Part shown: piece by piece, positions 1 through 8,236 of the stretch | How positions within the stretch are numbered: the stretch's first letter is position 1 | Layout of the letters: the number at the start of each line of letters is the position of its first letter | Assembly (NCBI GenBank): GCA_964577205.1 | Contig: CAZNYG010000014.1 | Location: forward strand, 1-36,101 | From: CAZNYG01 sp964577205 | Lineage (GTDB): Bacteria > Elusimicrobiota > Endomicrobiia > Endomicrobiales > CAIRNS01 | Direction: 5' to 3' | DNA length: 36,101 nt | Position numbers and translations under genes: made by a program | The notes under the pieces: generated by a model | Seen by the model: only the letters and a program-made list of their open reading frames with translations | Told to the model about the DNA's origin: nothing | Database searches by the model: none

Positions 1-573
1 CGCGTTGGAACTGCCGACAATGATGAATACGACCAGAACGATATAAAAGTAATGCAAATTAAGGAAACTGTTCTTGAGGTAGGGGATGTTGACCGTTGAG
101 GCGAATTCCGGGTTCGAAGGATTGAACAAAAGGTACACGGCGATGCCCGTAGCGAGCAGCGTCTGCGCCAGGAGTTTATTCTTCGCGGGCAGGCCTTTCG
201 GGTTCTTCTTCACCAGTTTCTGATAATCGTCGTAAAATCCGAGGATCCCGAGACACACGGTAGCTGTGAGCATCAGAACGATGAACCGGTTATCCAGCCG
301 GGCCCACAGGGCCGTTGAAACGATCATGGAAAGAAGGATCAGAAGCCCGCCCATTGTCGGCGTCCCGGACTTGCACAGATGCGTCCGAGGCCCGTCGGCA
401 CGAACCGTCTGCCCTATCTTGAGCGCGCGCAGGCTGCGGATCATGGCGGGCCCGAAAATAAGGCTTAAAATAAGGCTGGTCAGTATAGCCCCGCCCGTTC
501 GGAACGTGATATATTGGAAGATGTTCAATGGTGTAAAAAGGGTATGCAGAGGATACAGCAGATGATACAGCAT
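1..573 (-). CDS. mraY: Phospho-N-acetylmuramoyl-pentapeptide-transferase MraY (N-terminal part, cut by window edge)
   Basis: MraY is the integral membrane enzyme that moves phospho-MurNAc-pentapeptide from UDP to undecaprenyl phosphate, giving lipid I. The first 191 codons are present and the gene continues past position 1. The frame starts at ATG 573-571 behind a GAGGTG ribosome site at 578-583. The N-terminus carries the family stretch NIFQYITFRTGGA (residues 17-29), then GTPTMGG (70-76) and the paired catalytic aspartates FYDD (113-116), as expected in MraY. Several hydrophobic segments are visible. It lies 37 bp after murF and is the last gene of the dcw run visible here. The family call is secure; the C-terminal half cannot be judged. 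Confidence 0.97.
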   Translation of the reverse strand, partial: MLYHLLYPLHTLFTPLNIFQYITFRTGGAILTSLILSLIFGPAMIRSLRALKIGQTVRADGPRTHLCKSGTPTMGGLLILLSMIVSTALWARLDNRFIVLMLTATVCLGILGFYDDYQKLVKKNPKGLPAKNKLLAQTLLATGIAVYLLFNPSNPEFASTVNIPYLKNSFLNLHYFYIVLVVFIIVGSSNA

Positions 574-610
574 GATCACCTCTAATAAAAATACAATGCG
601 AAATGTACGC

Positions 611-1999
611 CTACCGCCTGATCTCTTCGGAAAGCAGTTGATTGATGATGTCTTCCAGCCGCATGCCCCGCGACCCTTTGAAAAGCACGACCGTCCGTCC
701 CGTCAGCCGCTCTTTCAACGCGCGTTCAAGTTCTTCCTTCCTTGCGATCACCTTCACTCTTTTCGTCTTGATCCCGCGGGCCGCTTCAGCCATAAGCGGG
801 CCGAAAAGGAAAATATCGTTGACCGGCTGGCGTTCCAGGAAATCCCCTATACCGGCGTGCAGTTCTTTCGACGCCGGCCCCAGCTCCAGCATGTCGCCGA
901 GTACCGCGACCGTGTCGCGGCCTGGGAACGATTCCGCGAGCCCCAGCAGAGACTGCCGGACGGAAGTAGGGTTCGCGTTGTACGCGTCGTTGATCACGAT
1001 ATCGCCGGACTTCATGTGGATAGTCTCCATTCTCATGCGCGGAGCTGCCGCGTTTTCAAGGCCCTTACGGATGGAATCGAGAGGAACACCCAGATGCCAT
1101 GCCGCCGCCGCCGCGGCCAGCGCGTTATACACATTGAAGGTGCCGTACATCTTCAGCCCCACACGAACGCTCGTGTTCTCAACGCACAGATCGAAAACGG
1201 GATATCCGTCCTTGAGCCCCACATCGCGCGCGATCACGTCGGCAGGCCCCTTTATGCCGAAAGATATCCGCCGGCACCCGTTCCTGACTTTATAAGAACC
1301 GAGCAGGTCATCGTCGGCATTTACGACAGCCGCGCAACCGTCGCCAAGAGAGTCAAGGAGCTGCTTCTTTTCCTGGAACACGCCTTCCCTGTTCCCGAAG
1401 TTTTCCAGGTGGGAAAATCCGATATTCGTCACGATGCCGACCGTGGGGAACGCGATCTCGGCCAGCCGCCGTATCTCGCCCGGGAACGATGTCCCCATTT
1501 CCAGCACCGCGAACCGGTGCCCGGAAGTTATGTTGAAGATCGTCAGAGGGAGGCCGACCAGATTGTTTAAATTTCCTTTCGTCCCGAGCGTGGGCCCCAG
1601 CGGCGACAGTATGCTGCGGAGCATCTCGCGCGTCGTCGTCTTGCCGTTCGATCCGGTCACGCCTGTAACGGGAATGTTCCATTTTCCCCGGTAATACGCC
1701 GCCAGGTCCCCCAGGGCTCGGAATGCTTCAGGCACCTTTATAACCGCCGGAAAGGACGGAAATGGACTGCCGAGATCGATCTCCCTGCGTGATATGATGA
1801 TACCGCCAGCCTGCCGTTCGATGGCCTGCCGTAGAAAATCGTGCCCGTCGAAGTTCTTTCCGGGCAGAGCGAAATAGTAATCACCTTTTCGAAGGGTCCG
1901 GGTGTCGATCGACACGTTGACGACCGCGCTGTGCGGGTCGCCTATAAGGAATTCGCCCTTGACGGCTGCGATAAGCTCGTTCAGATATAGATTTTCCAT
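611..1999 (-). CDS. murF: UDP-N-acetylmuramoyl-tripeptide--D-alanyl-D-alanine ligase MurF
   Basis: MurF is the cytoplasmic ATP-dependent ligase that adds D-Ala-D-Ala to UDP-MurNAc-tripeptide, finishing the pentapeptide precursor. The 462-residue protein has normal length. It shows the Mur ligase N-terminal fold, the ATP-binding P-loop TGSNGKTTT (residues 115-123) and the central-domain stretch NDAYNANP that is characteristic of MurF. Its start ATG is 1999-1997, 69 bp after the murE stop. It sits between murE and mraY, the classical dcw order. No disrupted motif was seen. Confidence 0.97.
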   Translation of the reverse strand: MENLYLNELIAAVKGEFLIGDPHSAVVNVSIDTRTLRKGDYYFALPGKNFDGHDFLRQAIERQAGGIIISRREIDLGSPFPSFPAVIKVPEAFRALGDLAAYYRGKWNIPVTGVTGSNGKTTTREMLRSILSPLGPTLGTKGNLNNLVGLPLTIFNITSGHRFAVLEMGTSFPGEIRRLAEIAFPTVGIVTNIGFSHLENFGNREGVFQEKKQLLDSLGDGCAAVVNADDDLLGSYKVRNGCRRISFGIKGPADVIARDVGLKDGYPVFDLCVENTSVRVGLKMYGTFNVYNALAAAAAAWHLGVPLDSIRKGLENAAAPRMRMETIHMKSGDIVINDAYNANPTSVRQSLLGLAESFPGRDTVAVLGDMLELGPASKELHAGIGDFLERQPVNDIFLFGPLMAEAARGIKTKRVKVIARKEELERALKERLTGRTVVLFKGSRGMRLEDIINQLLSEEIRR

Positions 2000-2068
2000 G
2001 GTTTAAGGAACGTCGTGAAGGATTTTCGACGGCCGATTCATTATACCAAAAAGGAACGCTGTTTTGTA

Positions 2069-3556
2069 TCAGGGACCCGCTGCCGAAGGTCCCTTTGCAA
2101 TGTATTTCAGGGCCACTTCGACATCGTTAAAATGGTGTTTTTCCGTTCCCACGATCTGATATGTCTCGTGCCCTTTCCCGGCGATAAGTATGACATCGCC
2201 CTTTCTGGCCATGCTGATCGCCGAAGCGATGGCCTGTTCCCGGTCAAGGATCACCTGGTAATTGTTCCGGTGCCTGCGCCGGATGCCAACTTCGATATCG
2301 AGAGCGATCTTTTCGGGTATTTCTGTCCGCGGATTATCAGAGGTTACAAAAACGAAATCGCTGAGTTCCGTGGCCGCCTCGCCCATGATAGGACGTTTCG
2401 ACCGGTCACGGTCGCCGCCACAGCCGAACACGGTGATGATCCTTCGGGGTTTCAGCTCACGTACCGCCGTGAGCACGTTGCGCAAAGCGTCGTCCGTATG
2501 GGCGAAATCAACAACTACGGTATAGGGTTGTCCCTGCGTCACCAACTCGAGCCTGCCGGGAACGGAAGGAGCGTTCTCCAGCCCTTTCACGATCCTGTCG
2601 GCCGGAATGCCCGCGGCGACCGCCGCTCCGGCCGCCGCCAAAGCGTTGGATATGTTATGACGGCCGATATGACGAAGCGTGATCGTATATCTGCCGTCCG
2701 GAATGACCAGTTGGAACGACGATCCTCCGCCAGAATACTTTATATGCTCCGCGCGGACCATCGCTCTTTCTTTTATCCCGTACGTAATGATCCGGGCATT
2801 CTTCGCGATCGGCACAAGTTTCTTACCCCAGGGATCGTCGAGGTTTATCACCGCGCATTTATCCCCTGATTTCGCGCCGGGGGCCAGGCCGCTGAACAGC
2901 CGCGATTTAGCTTCGAAGTATTCTTCGATCGTTCCGTGGAAATCGAGATGATCGCGCGTCAGGTTCGTAAAAACGGCGATATCGAATTCGAGTCCGGATG
3001 CCCTTCCCAAAGCGAGAGCGTGCGACGACACTTCCATCACCGCGGCCTTCACTCCTCCGGCAGACATCTCCGCGAACATCCGGTACAGGTCGGCGGACTG
3101 CGGCGTCGTGTTCGACGCCGGGACAACTGAATTCCCATACCGGTAATTCACAGTACCCACAACTCCTGTGGATAAACCGGATAACGCGAAGATCGATTCT
3201 ATGAAATAGGTTATCGTCGTTTTGCCGTTCGTGCCCGTGATCCCCGTCAAAAGAAGCTTCCGGTCGGGATGCCCGTACGTTCCCGCGCTCATTGCCGCCA
3301 TCGCGCCCGGAAGGTCTTCGACTACCATGACAGGCACTCCCGCGCCCGGCAGCGGCGCGTCGCTTACTATGCCCGCCGCGCCTTTGCTCACCGCTTCCCG
3401 GACATAGTTCTTTCCGTCAGTTCTCTGTCCGGCCATGGCAAAGAACAGGTCGCCCGGCTGAACGTTCCGGGAATCATACCGTATTCCCTTTATCTCGGGA
3501 TCAGGCCCTTCCTGATAAGCCGCTCCGGCCATGCCTGCAAGGCGGGATAGTTTCAT
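2069..3556 (-). CDS. murE: UDP-N-acetylmuramoyl-L-alanyl-D-glutamate--2,6-diaminopimelate ligase MurE
   Basis: MurE adds the third stem amino acid to UDP-MurNAc-L-Ala-D-Glu in the cytoplasm. The 495-residue protein has the P-loop TGTNGKTT (residues 107-114) and, in the C-terminal domain, DNPRTE (407-412). In this family the DNPR motif marks enzymes that use meso-diaminopimelate, whereas lysine enzymes differ there. This predicts DAP-type peptidoglycan, fitting a diderm organism. The gene is 18 bp downstream of the ftsI stop and is probably co-transcribed with it. Confidence 0.97.
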   Translation of the reverse strand: MKLSRLAGMAGAAYQEGPDPEIKGIRYDSRNVQPGDLFFAMAGQRTDGKNYVREAVSKGAAGIVSDAPLPGAGVPVMVVEDLPGAMAAMSAGTYGHPDRKLLLTGITGTNGKTTITYFIESIFALSGLSTGVVGTVNYRYGNSVVPASNTTPQSADLYRMFAEMSAGGVKAAVMEVSSHALALGRASGLEFDIAVFTNLTRDHLDFHGTIEEYFEAKSRLFSGLAPGAKSGDKCAVINLDDPWGKKLVPIAKNARIITYGIKERAMVRAEHIKYSGGGSSFQLVIPDGRYTITLRHIGRHNISNALAAAGAAVAAGIPADRIVKGLENAPSVPGRLELVTQGQPYTVVVDFAHTDDALRNVLTAVRELKPRRIITVFGCGGDRDRSKRPIMGEAATELSDFVFVTSDNPRTEIPEKIALDIEVGIRRRHRNNYQVILDREQAIASAISMARKGDVILIAGKGHETYQIVGTEKHHFNDVEVALKYIAKGPSAAGP

Positions 3557-3574
3557 AGACCTTCCATTCGATCG

Positions 3575-5299
3575 TTAATCAATTATTTCCGGAACGAGTT
3601 TCGCGTATGACGGCACCTTGCAGATACGCGCGCTTTCGTTATCCGGAGGGACTTGAAGATAATTCATCGCTCTCGCCGCGATCCGGCTGAAGACCGGGGC
3701 CGCCCGCGACGAAGCCCAGTAATCGCCCTGAGGTTCGTCGAGAACAACAAAGATCGTCACCCTCGGGTTATCAGCGGGTATCATACCGCAGAAAGACGCG
3801 ACATATGCCGACGAGGAATAACGCCCGGTGGACGGATCGCGTTTCTGGGCCGTCCCCGTTTTTCCGCCGACGGTAAAACCGGGAACCCTGGCCATGGCTC
3901 CGGTCCCGCGCTCTACCACGCCGCGAAGGATATTCCGCATGATCGAAGCGGTCTCCGCGGAGACCGTGCGGCGGATCTGCCGCTGCCCGCCGCGGTACAC
4001 AGTCACGCCATCCGGACTCCGGATCTCCCTGATGACGTGCGGCTCCATCAAAATGCCACCGTTGGCGATCGAAGAATACGCGTTGATGACCTGCAGCGCC
4101 GTCACGCCGACCTCCTGTCCGAAGGATATGACTGGAAGGGAAAGGCCGCTCCAATCCTCGGGCTTTTTCAGGAGCCCTTTAGCTTCGCCCGGGAGATCGA
4201 TCCCGGACAGGCTGAAAAAGCCGAACTGGCGGATATGCCGGTAAAGCGCGTCTTTCCCAAGCATCTGTCCTATCTTCGCGGTTCCCACGTTCGATGAGTA
4301 TTCCATCACCTGGGCGACGGAAAGGTTGCCCTTCTTCTCATGGTCCGAGATCGCATGTTTCATGACCTTGTATCTTCCGTTCTCGCAGAAAATGACATCC
4401 GAAGGTTTGACGATCCTGTTTTCAAGAGCGCCGGCGATCGTAATTACCTTGAAAGTCGAACCCGGTTCGAAGATATCGCATACGGCGGGATTGCGGACGC
4501 CTTTCATCGTGCCCGCGGGATCACCCGGATCGTAATCCGGACGGCACGCGAGCGCCAGTATTTCTCCGTTCGCGGGGTCCTGGACGATTGCTATCGCCCG
4601 TTTGGCCCGGGATTCTTTCCAGGCGCGGTCGATCTCCTGTTCCGCTATGAACTGCAGGTTACGATCGATCGTCAGGTAGACATCGGCTCCCCGCATTTTT
4701 TCCGGATCGGCCAGCCTCTCCGAGATCTCGCGGCCGCGCGCGTCGCGGTAACGCAGCTGTTTGACTTTTTCCCCCGTCAGGTAGGCGTTGGCGGTCCGCT
4801 CTATCCCTTCAAGCCCGTTACCGTCCTTTCCCACCAGGCCCAGCAGATGGCATGCCAGCCTTCCTTCGGGATATTTGCGTTTGTACTCGGGCGTAAAACC
4901 GGTACCTTCCAGGCGGAGAGCCTTGATCCTGCGCATCGACACATCGTCAATATTTCTCAGGATCGGCACATAGGAGGTATCACCCGACGCGCGCAGCATG
5001 CCGATATTCACCGGAATACCCGACGCGCGCAGCGTCGCCTGAACACCCAGCGGATTTTTTATCATCGTGGGGTCGGCGAAGAACGTGTGACTTTTCAGGC
5101 TCATGGCCAGCACGCGGCCTTCCCGGTCGTAAATAAGGCCCCGGCATGGGTTCTCCGGGCGCACGCGGCATACCATGCGCTTTACCCGTTCGCTGAGCTC
5201 GGAGTGATTCCAGACTTGAATGAAAAAGAGGCGCAGGGCTACGGCCGCGAATGAGACCGCAAGGATGATGAAAGGGAGAATGGCTCTGTTCTTGTTCAC
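3575..5299 (-). CDS. ftsI: Division-type penicillin-binding protein FtsI/PBP3 (class B transpeptidase)
   Basis: This is a class B PBP that cross-links septal peptidoglycan on the outer face of the inner membrane. The 574-residue protein has one N-terminal membrane segment (about residues 7-27), a PBP dimerisation region and a transpeptidase domain. The active-site triad is complete: STFK with the nucleophilic serine (281-284), SSN (335-337) and KTGTA (480-484). No PASTA domain is seen after the transpeptidase, unlike many Gram-positive homologues. Translation appears to begin at GTG 5299-5297, one base after the stop of the small ftsL-like gene, so the two are probably translationally coupled. 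Its place between ftsL and murE favours the divisome PBP over an elongation PBP2. Confidence 0.95.
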   Translation of the reverse strand: MNKNRAILPFIILAVSFAAVALRLFFIQVWNHSELSERVKRMVCRVRPENPCRGLIYDREGRVLAMSLKSHTFFADPTMIKNPLGVQATLRASGIPVNIGMLRASGDTSYVPILRNIDDVSMRRIKALRLEGTGFTPEYKRKYPEGRLACHLLGLVGKDGNGLEGIERTANAYLTGEKVKQLRYRDARGREISERLADPEKMRGADVYLTIDRNLQFIAEQEIDRAWKESRAKRAIAIVQDPANGEILALACRPDYDPGDPAGTMKGVRNPAVCDIFEPGSTFKVITIAGALENRIVKPSDVIFCENGRYKVMKHAISDHEKKGNLSVAQVMEYSSNVGTAKIGQMLGKDALYRHIRQFGFFSLSGIDLPGEAKGLLKKPEDWSGLSLPVISFGQEVGVTALQVINAYSSIANGGILMEPHVIREIRSPDGVTVYRGGQRQIRRTVSAETASIMRNILRGVVERGTGAMARVPGFTVGGKTGTAQKRDPSTGRYSSSAYVASFCGMIPADNPRVTIFVVLDEPQGDYWASSRAAPVFSRIAARAMNYLQVPPDNESARICKVPSYAKLVPEIID

Positions 5300-5300
5300 G

Positions 5301-5552
5301 TTAGGGGAGGAACACCGTGTTCTTCTCTTCAGGCGCTGAAAGCTTTTTTTCGCGGGCGACCATATCCAGCCGTTCCATCGACATCAGGCAGTTAAGCTTC
5401 AAACGCAGGTCCCTGTTGCTCTGTTCCCATTGTTCGCATTCACGGCGAAGCTTATCGACCCGGTACCCAAGCCGCACCGACTGGTTCTGCTGCCATATAT
5501 AAAAACTCAAAACGCACGCTATGAAAAAAAGGATGCTGAAATAGCGCATCAT
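5301..5552 (-). CDS. ftsL: FtsL-like small bitopic division protein
   Basis: This encodes about 83 residues: a single membrane segment near the N-terminus (RYFSILFFIACVLSFYIW, 18 residues) followed by a charged helix with coiled-coil character (LRRECEQWEQSNRDLRLKL). That size and layout, plus the position between rsmH and ftsI, match FtsL, the divisome scaffold that pairs with FtsB. FtsL sequences diverge strongly, so the name rests mainly on topology and synteny. The rsmH stop TGA (5554-5552) overlaps the ATG at 5552-5550 (TGATG), suggesting coupled translation. A GTG one codon earlier or the ATG one codon later are alternatives. Confidence 0.8.
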   Translation of the reverse strand: MMRYFSILFFIACVLSFYIWQQNQSVRLGYRVDKLRRECEQWEQSNRDLRLKLNCLMSMERLDMVAREKKLSAPEEKNTVFLP

Positions 5553-6433
5553 CACGGTCGCTCCAGGGCCCTCAGGCGGGCGCTTCTCGCCCGGGGATTA
5601 TCTCTCACTTCGCTGTCGGACGCGAATATGACTTTCTTTGTAAGGTTGCTGCCTTCCCCTCCGCGGTCCAGTTCGCGGAACCGGTTCTTGACCAGCCGGT
5701 CTTCGAGGGAATGATAACTGATAATGACCGCCCGTCCCCGGGGAAGCAGGATGTCCGGCAGGGCCGCCAGCAAATGTTCGAGCTGTTCAAGCTCTTCGTT
5801 AACCGCGATCCGCAATGCCTGAAAGACCTGGGTCGCCGGATTGCGCGGCCCGCAGCCATGCTTTACGGAAGCGACCAGGCGCGCCAACTGCATGCCGGAA
5901 ACTATCGCGCCTTTACGCCGTTCTTCGACGATCCTGCGGGCGATCGGGCGCGAGGCCCGCTCTTCGCCGTAACGATAGAAGATATCTGCCAGCGCTTCAC
6001 TGTCAAGCGTGTTGACCAGATCGGCCGCCGTCCTCGGCATCCGCCGGTCCATGCGCATGTCCAGTTCCGCGGACTCAAAACTGAACCCTCTTGACCTGTC
6101 GTCAAGCTGACGGGAAGAGACCCCGAGATCGGCCAGAATACCGTTCACCTGAGGAACACCGATAGACCGGAGGAGCGCCGCGACAGCGCCGAAATCTCCG
6201 TGAACAACGCGCACCCGCCCGCCATACGCGGCAAGGCGGCCGGATGCCGCGCTTATGGCATTCTCGTCCCTGTCTATGCCGATGACACTCAAAGAAGGAT
6301 CTTTCTCAAGGAGCATGGCGCTGTGGCCGCCACCCCCCAGAGTGGCATCAACATATACGCCTTCGCCGGAGGTGACCAAAAACTTCCACACTTCTTCCGT
6401 CATCACCGGCAAATGATAGTGGTCTTGTACCAT
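5552..6433 (-). CDS. rsmH: 16S rRNA (cytosine-1402-N4)-methyltransferase RsmH (MraW)
   Basis: RsmH methylates N4 of C1402 in the ribosomal P site using S-adenosylmethionine. The 293-residue protein begins HYHLPVM, typical of the family, and has the SAM-binding motif VDATLGGGGHS (residues 28-38). It also carries the family signature DLGVSSRQLDDRSRGFSF and ends with the conserved NPRARSARLRALER tail. It lies 39 bp after mraZ and overlaps the ftsL start, the usual mraZ-rsmH-ftsL order. Confidence 0.97.
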   Translation of the reverse strand: MVQDHYHLPVMTEEVWKFLVTSGEGVYVDATLGGGGHSAMLLEKDPSLSVIGIDRDENAISAASGRLAAYGGRVRVVHGDFGAVAALLRSIGVPQVNGILADLGVSSRQLDDRSRGFSFESAELDMRMDRRMPRTAADLVNTLDSEALADIFYRYGEERASRPIARRIVEERRKGAIVSGMQLARLVASVKHGCGPRNPATQVFQALRIAVNEELEQLEHLLAALPDILLPRGRAVIISYHSLEDRLVKNRFRELDRGGEGSNLTKKVIFASDSEVRDNPRARSARLRALERP

Positions 6434-6472
6434 GATCGGGGGAACCCTTCCGAGTGAACCGCAGGGCTGGAA

Positions 6473-6898
6473 TTATATATCCAGCTGTCCGGCCAGTGAT
6501 TTGAAAGATACGTCAGCATGCTGGCGATAATACTCTTCCCAGACAGACCGTTCCCACAGTTCCAGACGGTTCCCCACGCCCACTATGATGATGTCAGCCG
6601 TGACAGCCGCGTAGTCCTTCAGATGCTGCGGGACAAGTATTCTTCCCTGTGAGTCGGTCACGGCTTCAAAAGCTCCCGAAAGGAGGGCGCGCTTAAAGGC
6701 CCGTTCCTGCACCTTGTCAGCCAGGGAAAGGTTTTCGAGTTTCTGAAGGACTTTTTTCCAGCCTTCCCTGTCATAGATATACAGGCAGTTTTCCAGGCCG
6801 CGGGTAATGATGAAATCCTTGTTCTTCCCGCGGAATTTCGCGGGAAGGAACAAACGGTTCTTTGCGTCGAGGGAGTGAACGTATTGTCCGATATACAT
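6473..6898 (-). CDS. mraZ: Transcriptional regulator MraZ
   Basis: MraZ is a ring-forming DNA-binding protein of the AbrB/SpoVT fold that controls its own dcw operon. The 141-residue protein carries two MraZ repeats, each with a D-x-K/Q-x-R core: DAKNRLFLPAKFR (11-23) and DSQGRILVPQHLK (82-94). It is the first gene of the cluster. A near-consensus promoter and three 10-bp-phased GGGG-type boxes lie immediately upstream (separate entries), so autoregulation is likely. Confidence 0.96.
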   Translation of the reverse strand: MYIGQYVHSLDAKNRLFLPAKFRGKNKDFIITRGLENCLYIYDREGWKKVLQKLENLSLADKVQERAFKRALLSGAFEAVTDSQGRILVPQHLKDYAAVTADIIIVGVGNRLELWERSVWEEYYRQHADVSFKSLAGQLDI

Positions 6899-6925
6899 GG
6901 TTGAGAGAGCGCCCGGCCTGAAATT

Positions 6926-6950
6926 CCCCTATTTCCCCCACTATTCACCA
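6926..6950 (-). promoter_or_regulatory. Three MraZ-box repeats (operator of the dcw operon)
   Basis: On the minus strand three five-base boxes, TGGTG, TGGGG and AGGGG, follow each other with exact 10-bp spacing (five-base spacers AATAG and GAAAT). MraZ of other bacteria is known to bind TGGGN repeats with this phasing in its own promoter. The boxes lie just downstream of the -10 element, over the predicted start of transcription, a position suited to repression. Binding here is inferred. Confidence 0.8.
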
Positions 6951-6961
6951 CAACGATACAC

Positions 6962-6990
6962 AGTATACTACAACAACCCCATTCTGTCAA
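6962..6990 (-). promoter_or_regulatory. Sigma-70 promoter of mraZ/dcw operon
   Basis: The minus strand reads TTGACA (6990-6985), a 17-bp spacer and TATACT (6967-6962). This is a perfect -35 and a five-of-six -10 at optimal spacing. An A+T-rich tract with a run of A follows upstream of the -35 and could act as an UP element. The predicted start near 6955 gives a leader of roughly 57 nt before the mraZ ATG. Confidence 0.85.
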
Positions 6991-7092
6991 GGGTTTTTTA
7001 ACATTGAAATGATAAATTTCACTGGTCTCGTTTTGATTTGTTTTTACCTGCATATTGCGTTCCATAAAAAGCAGTCTCTTTCAACGTTCGCG

Positions 7093-7119
7093 AAAAATAA
7101 AAAAACCCTTTTCAGGGCC
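7093..7119 (-). terminator. Probable intrinsic terminator downstream of rnpB
   Basis: The minus strand forms CCCT-GAAA-AGGG, a short stem with a GNRA-type loop extendable by G-U pairs, followed by TTTTTTTATTTTT. It lies about 200 nt beyond the RNase P RNA 3' end and before the mraZ promoter, so it would insulate the dcw operon. The stem is short and efficiency is uncertain. Confidence 0.6.
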
Positions 7120-7188
7120 TGAACGGCAATGGCAAAATAATCTAAATTTTACCGCGAAAAGATCATCTGAAGGGAGAGAAGAGGAGGG

Positions 7189-7309
7189 AAGCTCATAGCT
7201 GATAGCTTCTCTGAGCTCATAAGCAACAAATAGAAACCATGAAAGGACAACGATACTGTTGCCTCATCAGCTTTTGCTTATGAGCTTACGAACTTACGAG
7301 CTATGAGCT
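7189..7309. repeat. Palindromic intergenic repeat, copy A (left of rnpB)
   Basis: This is an imperfect nested palindrome: AGCTCATAGCT at the left end answers AGCTATGAGCT at the right end. Inside, GAGCTCATAAGCA answers TGCTTATGAGCTT, and the centre has a small CAAC/GTTG stem. A related copy in the same orientation lies on the other side of rnpB (7711-7821), sharing words such as CCATGAAAGG and TTTGCTTATGAGCTTACGA. There is no ORF in it. Confidence 0.85.
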
Positions 7310-7320
7310 GAATAGCTGAG

Positions 7321-7707
7321 TTATTGCAGCCGGCGGCCTGTACACCGAATTCTGTTCCCGGGGAAACCGGGATGAGGATCATTTCTCTGTCCCGTGAATT
7401 GCTCCACGGGATCAAGCGGCGTGCTGCGCGGAACGATCTTCCGTCCCGCACGGTGCCTTGCATTCCGGTAAGGATTTAGCCGTTTCACTTCCCGGATCGC
7501 TCCGGGAATTCCCTTCCCGTTGGAACGGAAAGGGATCCCTCCCTTTCGGGAGAAGACGTCACTGTTCGCACCTCTCTGCTTGCGCAGTGCGGGAACTGCC
7601 CGCTACCGTTTTTTCCCCGTTTCCGGAGAAGTAAAGTTCGGACTTTCCTCTTTCCGCTCTTGCCTTCAATGAACGGAAAGCGATCCTCCAGCCGCCGGCT
7701 GCAATAA
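7321..7707 (-). ncRNA. rnpB: RNase P RNA (bacterial type A-like)
   Basis: This is the catalytic RNA subunit of ribonuclease P, which trims tRNA 5' leaders. The minus strand carries the 5' universal element GAGGAAAGTCCGAAC (7650-7636) and an ACAGTGAC element. It also has the GTGAAACGGCTAAATCC-like and GCAAGGCACC regions, and the 3' element AGAATTCGGTGTACAGGCC (7353-7335). These regions pair as P4 and the conserved core in known RNase P RNAs. The ends form a perfect 17-bp terminal helix (7321-7337 with 7691-7707), which sets the boundaries. Length is about 387 nt, in the normal range. It is bracketed by two copies of a palindromic repeat. No convincing promoter of its own is seen, so it may be read from rnhA. 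Confidence 0.93.
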
Positions 7708-7710
7708 GTC

Positions 7711-7821
7711 AGCTTCTTAACTCGCAGCTCATAAGCTCATGAGTAGCAGCAAATAACCATGAAAGGGCAACAATGCTGTTGTCCCTTCAGCCTTTGCTTA
7801 TGAGCTTACGAGCTATGAGCT
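7711..7821. repeat. Palindromic intergenic repeat, copy B (right of rnpB)
   Basis: This second copy of the repeat begins with AGCTTCTT and AGCTCATAAGCTCATGAG and ends with TTTGCTTATGAGCTTACG and AGCTATGAGCT. The centre has a stronger stem than copy A: AAGGGCAACA, loop ATGC, TGTTGTCCCTT, with one bulge. Relative to copy A it lacks one TTACGAAC-type duplication. Its right end touches the rnhA stop codon (7820-7822). Confidence 0.85.
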
Positions 7822-8236
7822 ACATCTCTGTTTTTTGATAAGAATCTATCGCCCTGTTGGCCAGTTTGTCGGCTCGGGCATTCTTTTCGCGTGGGATATG
7901 CGTTATGGCGGGAGTTCCAAATATCTTCAGCAGTTCCATGGCCTTCCGGTAAAGGCAGGCAAGCGTTTCATTCTTTACCCGGTACATCCCCGACAGCTGC
8001 CTTACCACAAGCTCGGAATCCATGTGCACGTGCAGGCGGCAGGGATGATATTTCCTGCACAGTTCCAGCCCGCCTATAAGCGCCTCGTATTCAGCGACAT
8101 TGTTCGTCGCTTCTCCTAAATAGCGGAATGACTCGTCGATGACCGCGTCGTTCTCATCGCAAACGACCATGCCCGCCCCGGCCGGGCCGGGATTGCCGCG
8201 CGCCGCTCCGTCGGTATAGAGCCGGATGGCGGTCAT
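7820..8236 (-). CDS. rnhA: Ribonuclease HI family protein
   Basis: Ribonuclease HI degrades the RNA strand of RNA-DNA hybrids. From the ATG at 8236-8234 the protein has 138 residues and starts MTAIRLYTDGAARGNPGPAG. The four catalytic acids are in place: D9 (YTDGA), E49 (VAEYEAL), D73 (MDSEL) and D123 (ARADKLAN). The sequence is of the compact RVT_3/RNase HI type seen in many bacteria and archaea. A longer frame to 8296 exists, but the ATG at 8236 overlaps the upstream stop as ATGA, which argues for coupling with the zinc-ribbon gene and for this start. RNase activity is inferred from the intact active site. Confidence 0.9.
   Translation of the reverse strand: MTAIRLYTDGAARGNPGPAGAGMVVCDENDAVIDESFRYLGEATNNVAEYEALIGGLELCRKYHPCRLHVHMDSELVVRQLSGMYRVKNETLACLYRKAMELLKIFGTPAITHIPREKNARADKLANRAIDSYQKTEM

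Noticed and set aside
572..1570. 332-codon plus-strand frame opposite murF
   Set aside because: Antisense shadow; murF motifs are complete on the minus strand.
6658..7065. 135-codon minus-strand frame over the mraZ promoter
   Set aside because: It crosses the -35/-10 and MraZ boxes and then runs through mraZ out of frame; no ribosome site or family resemblance.
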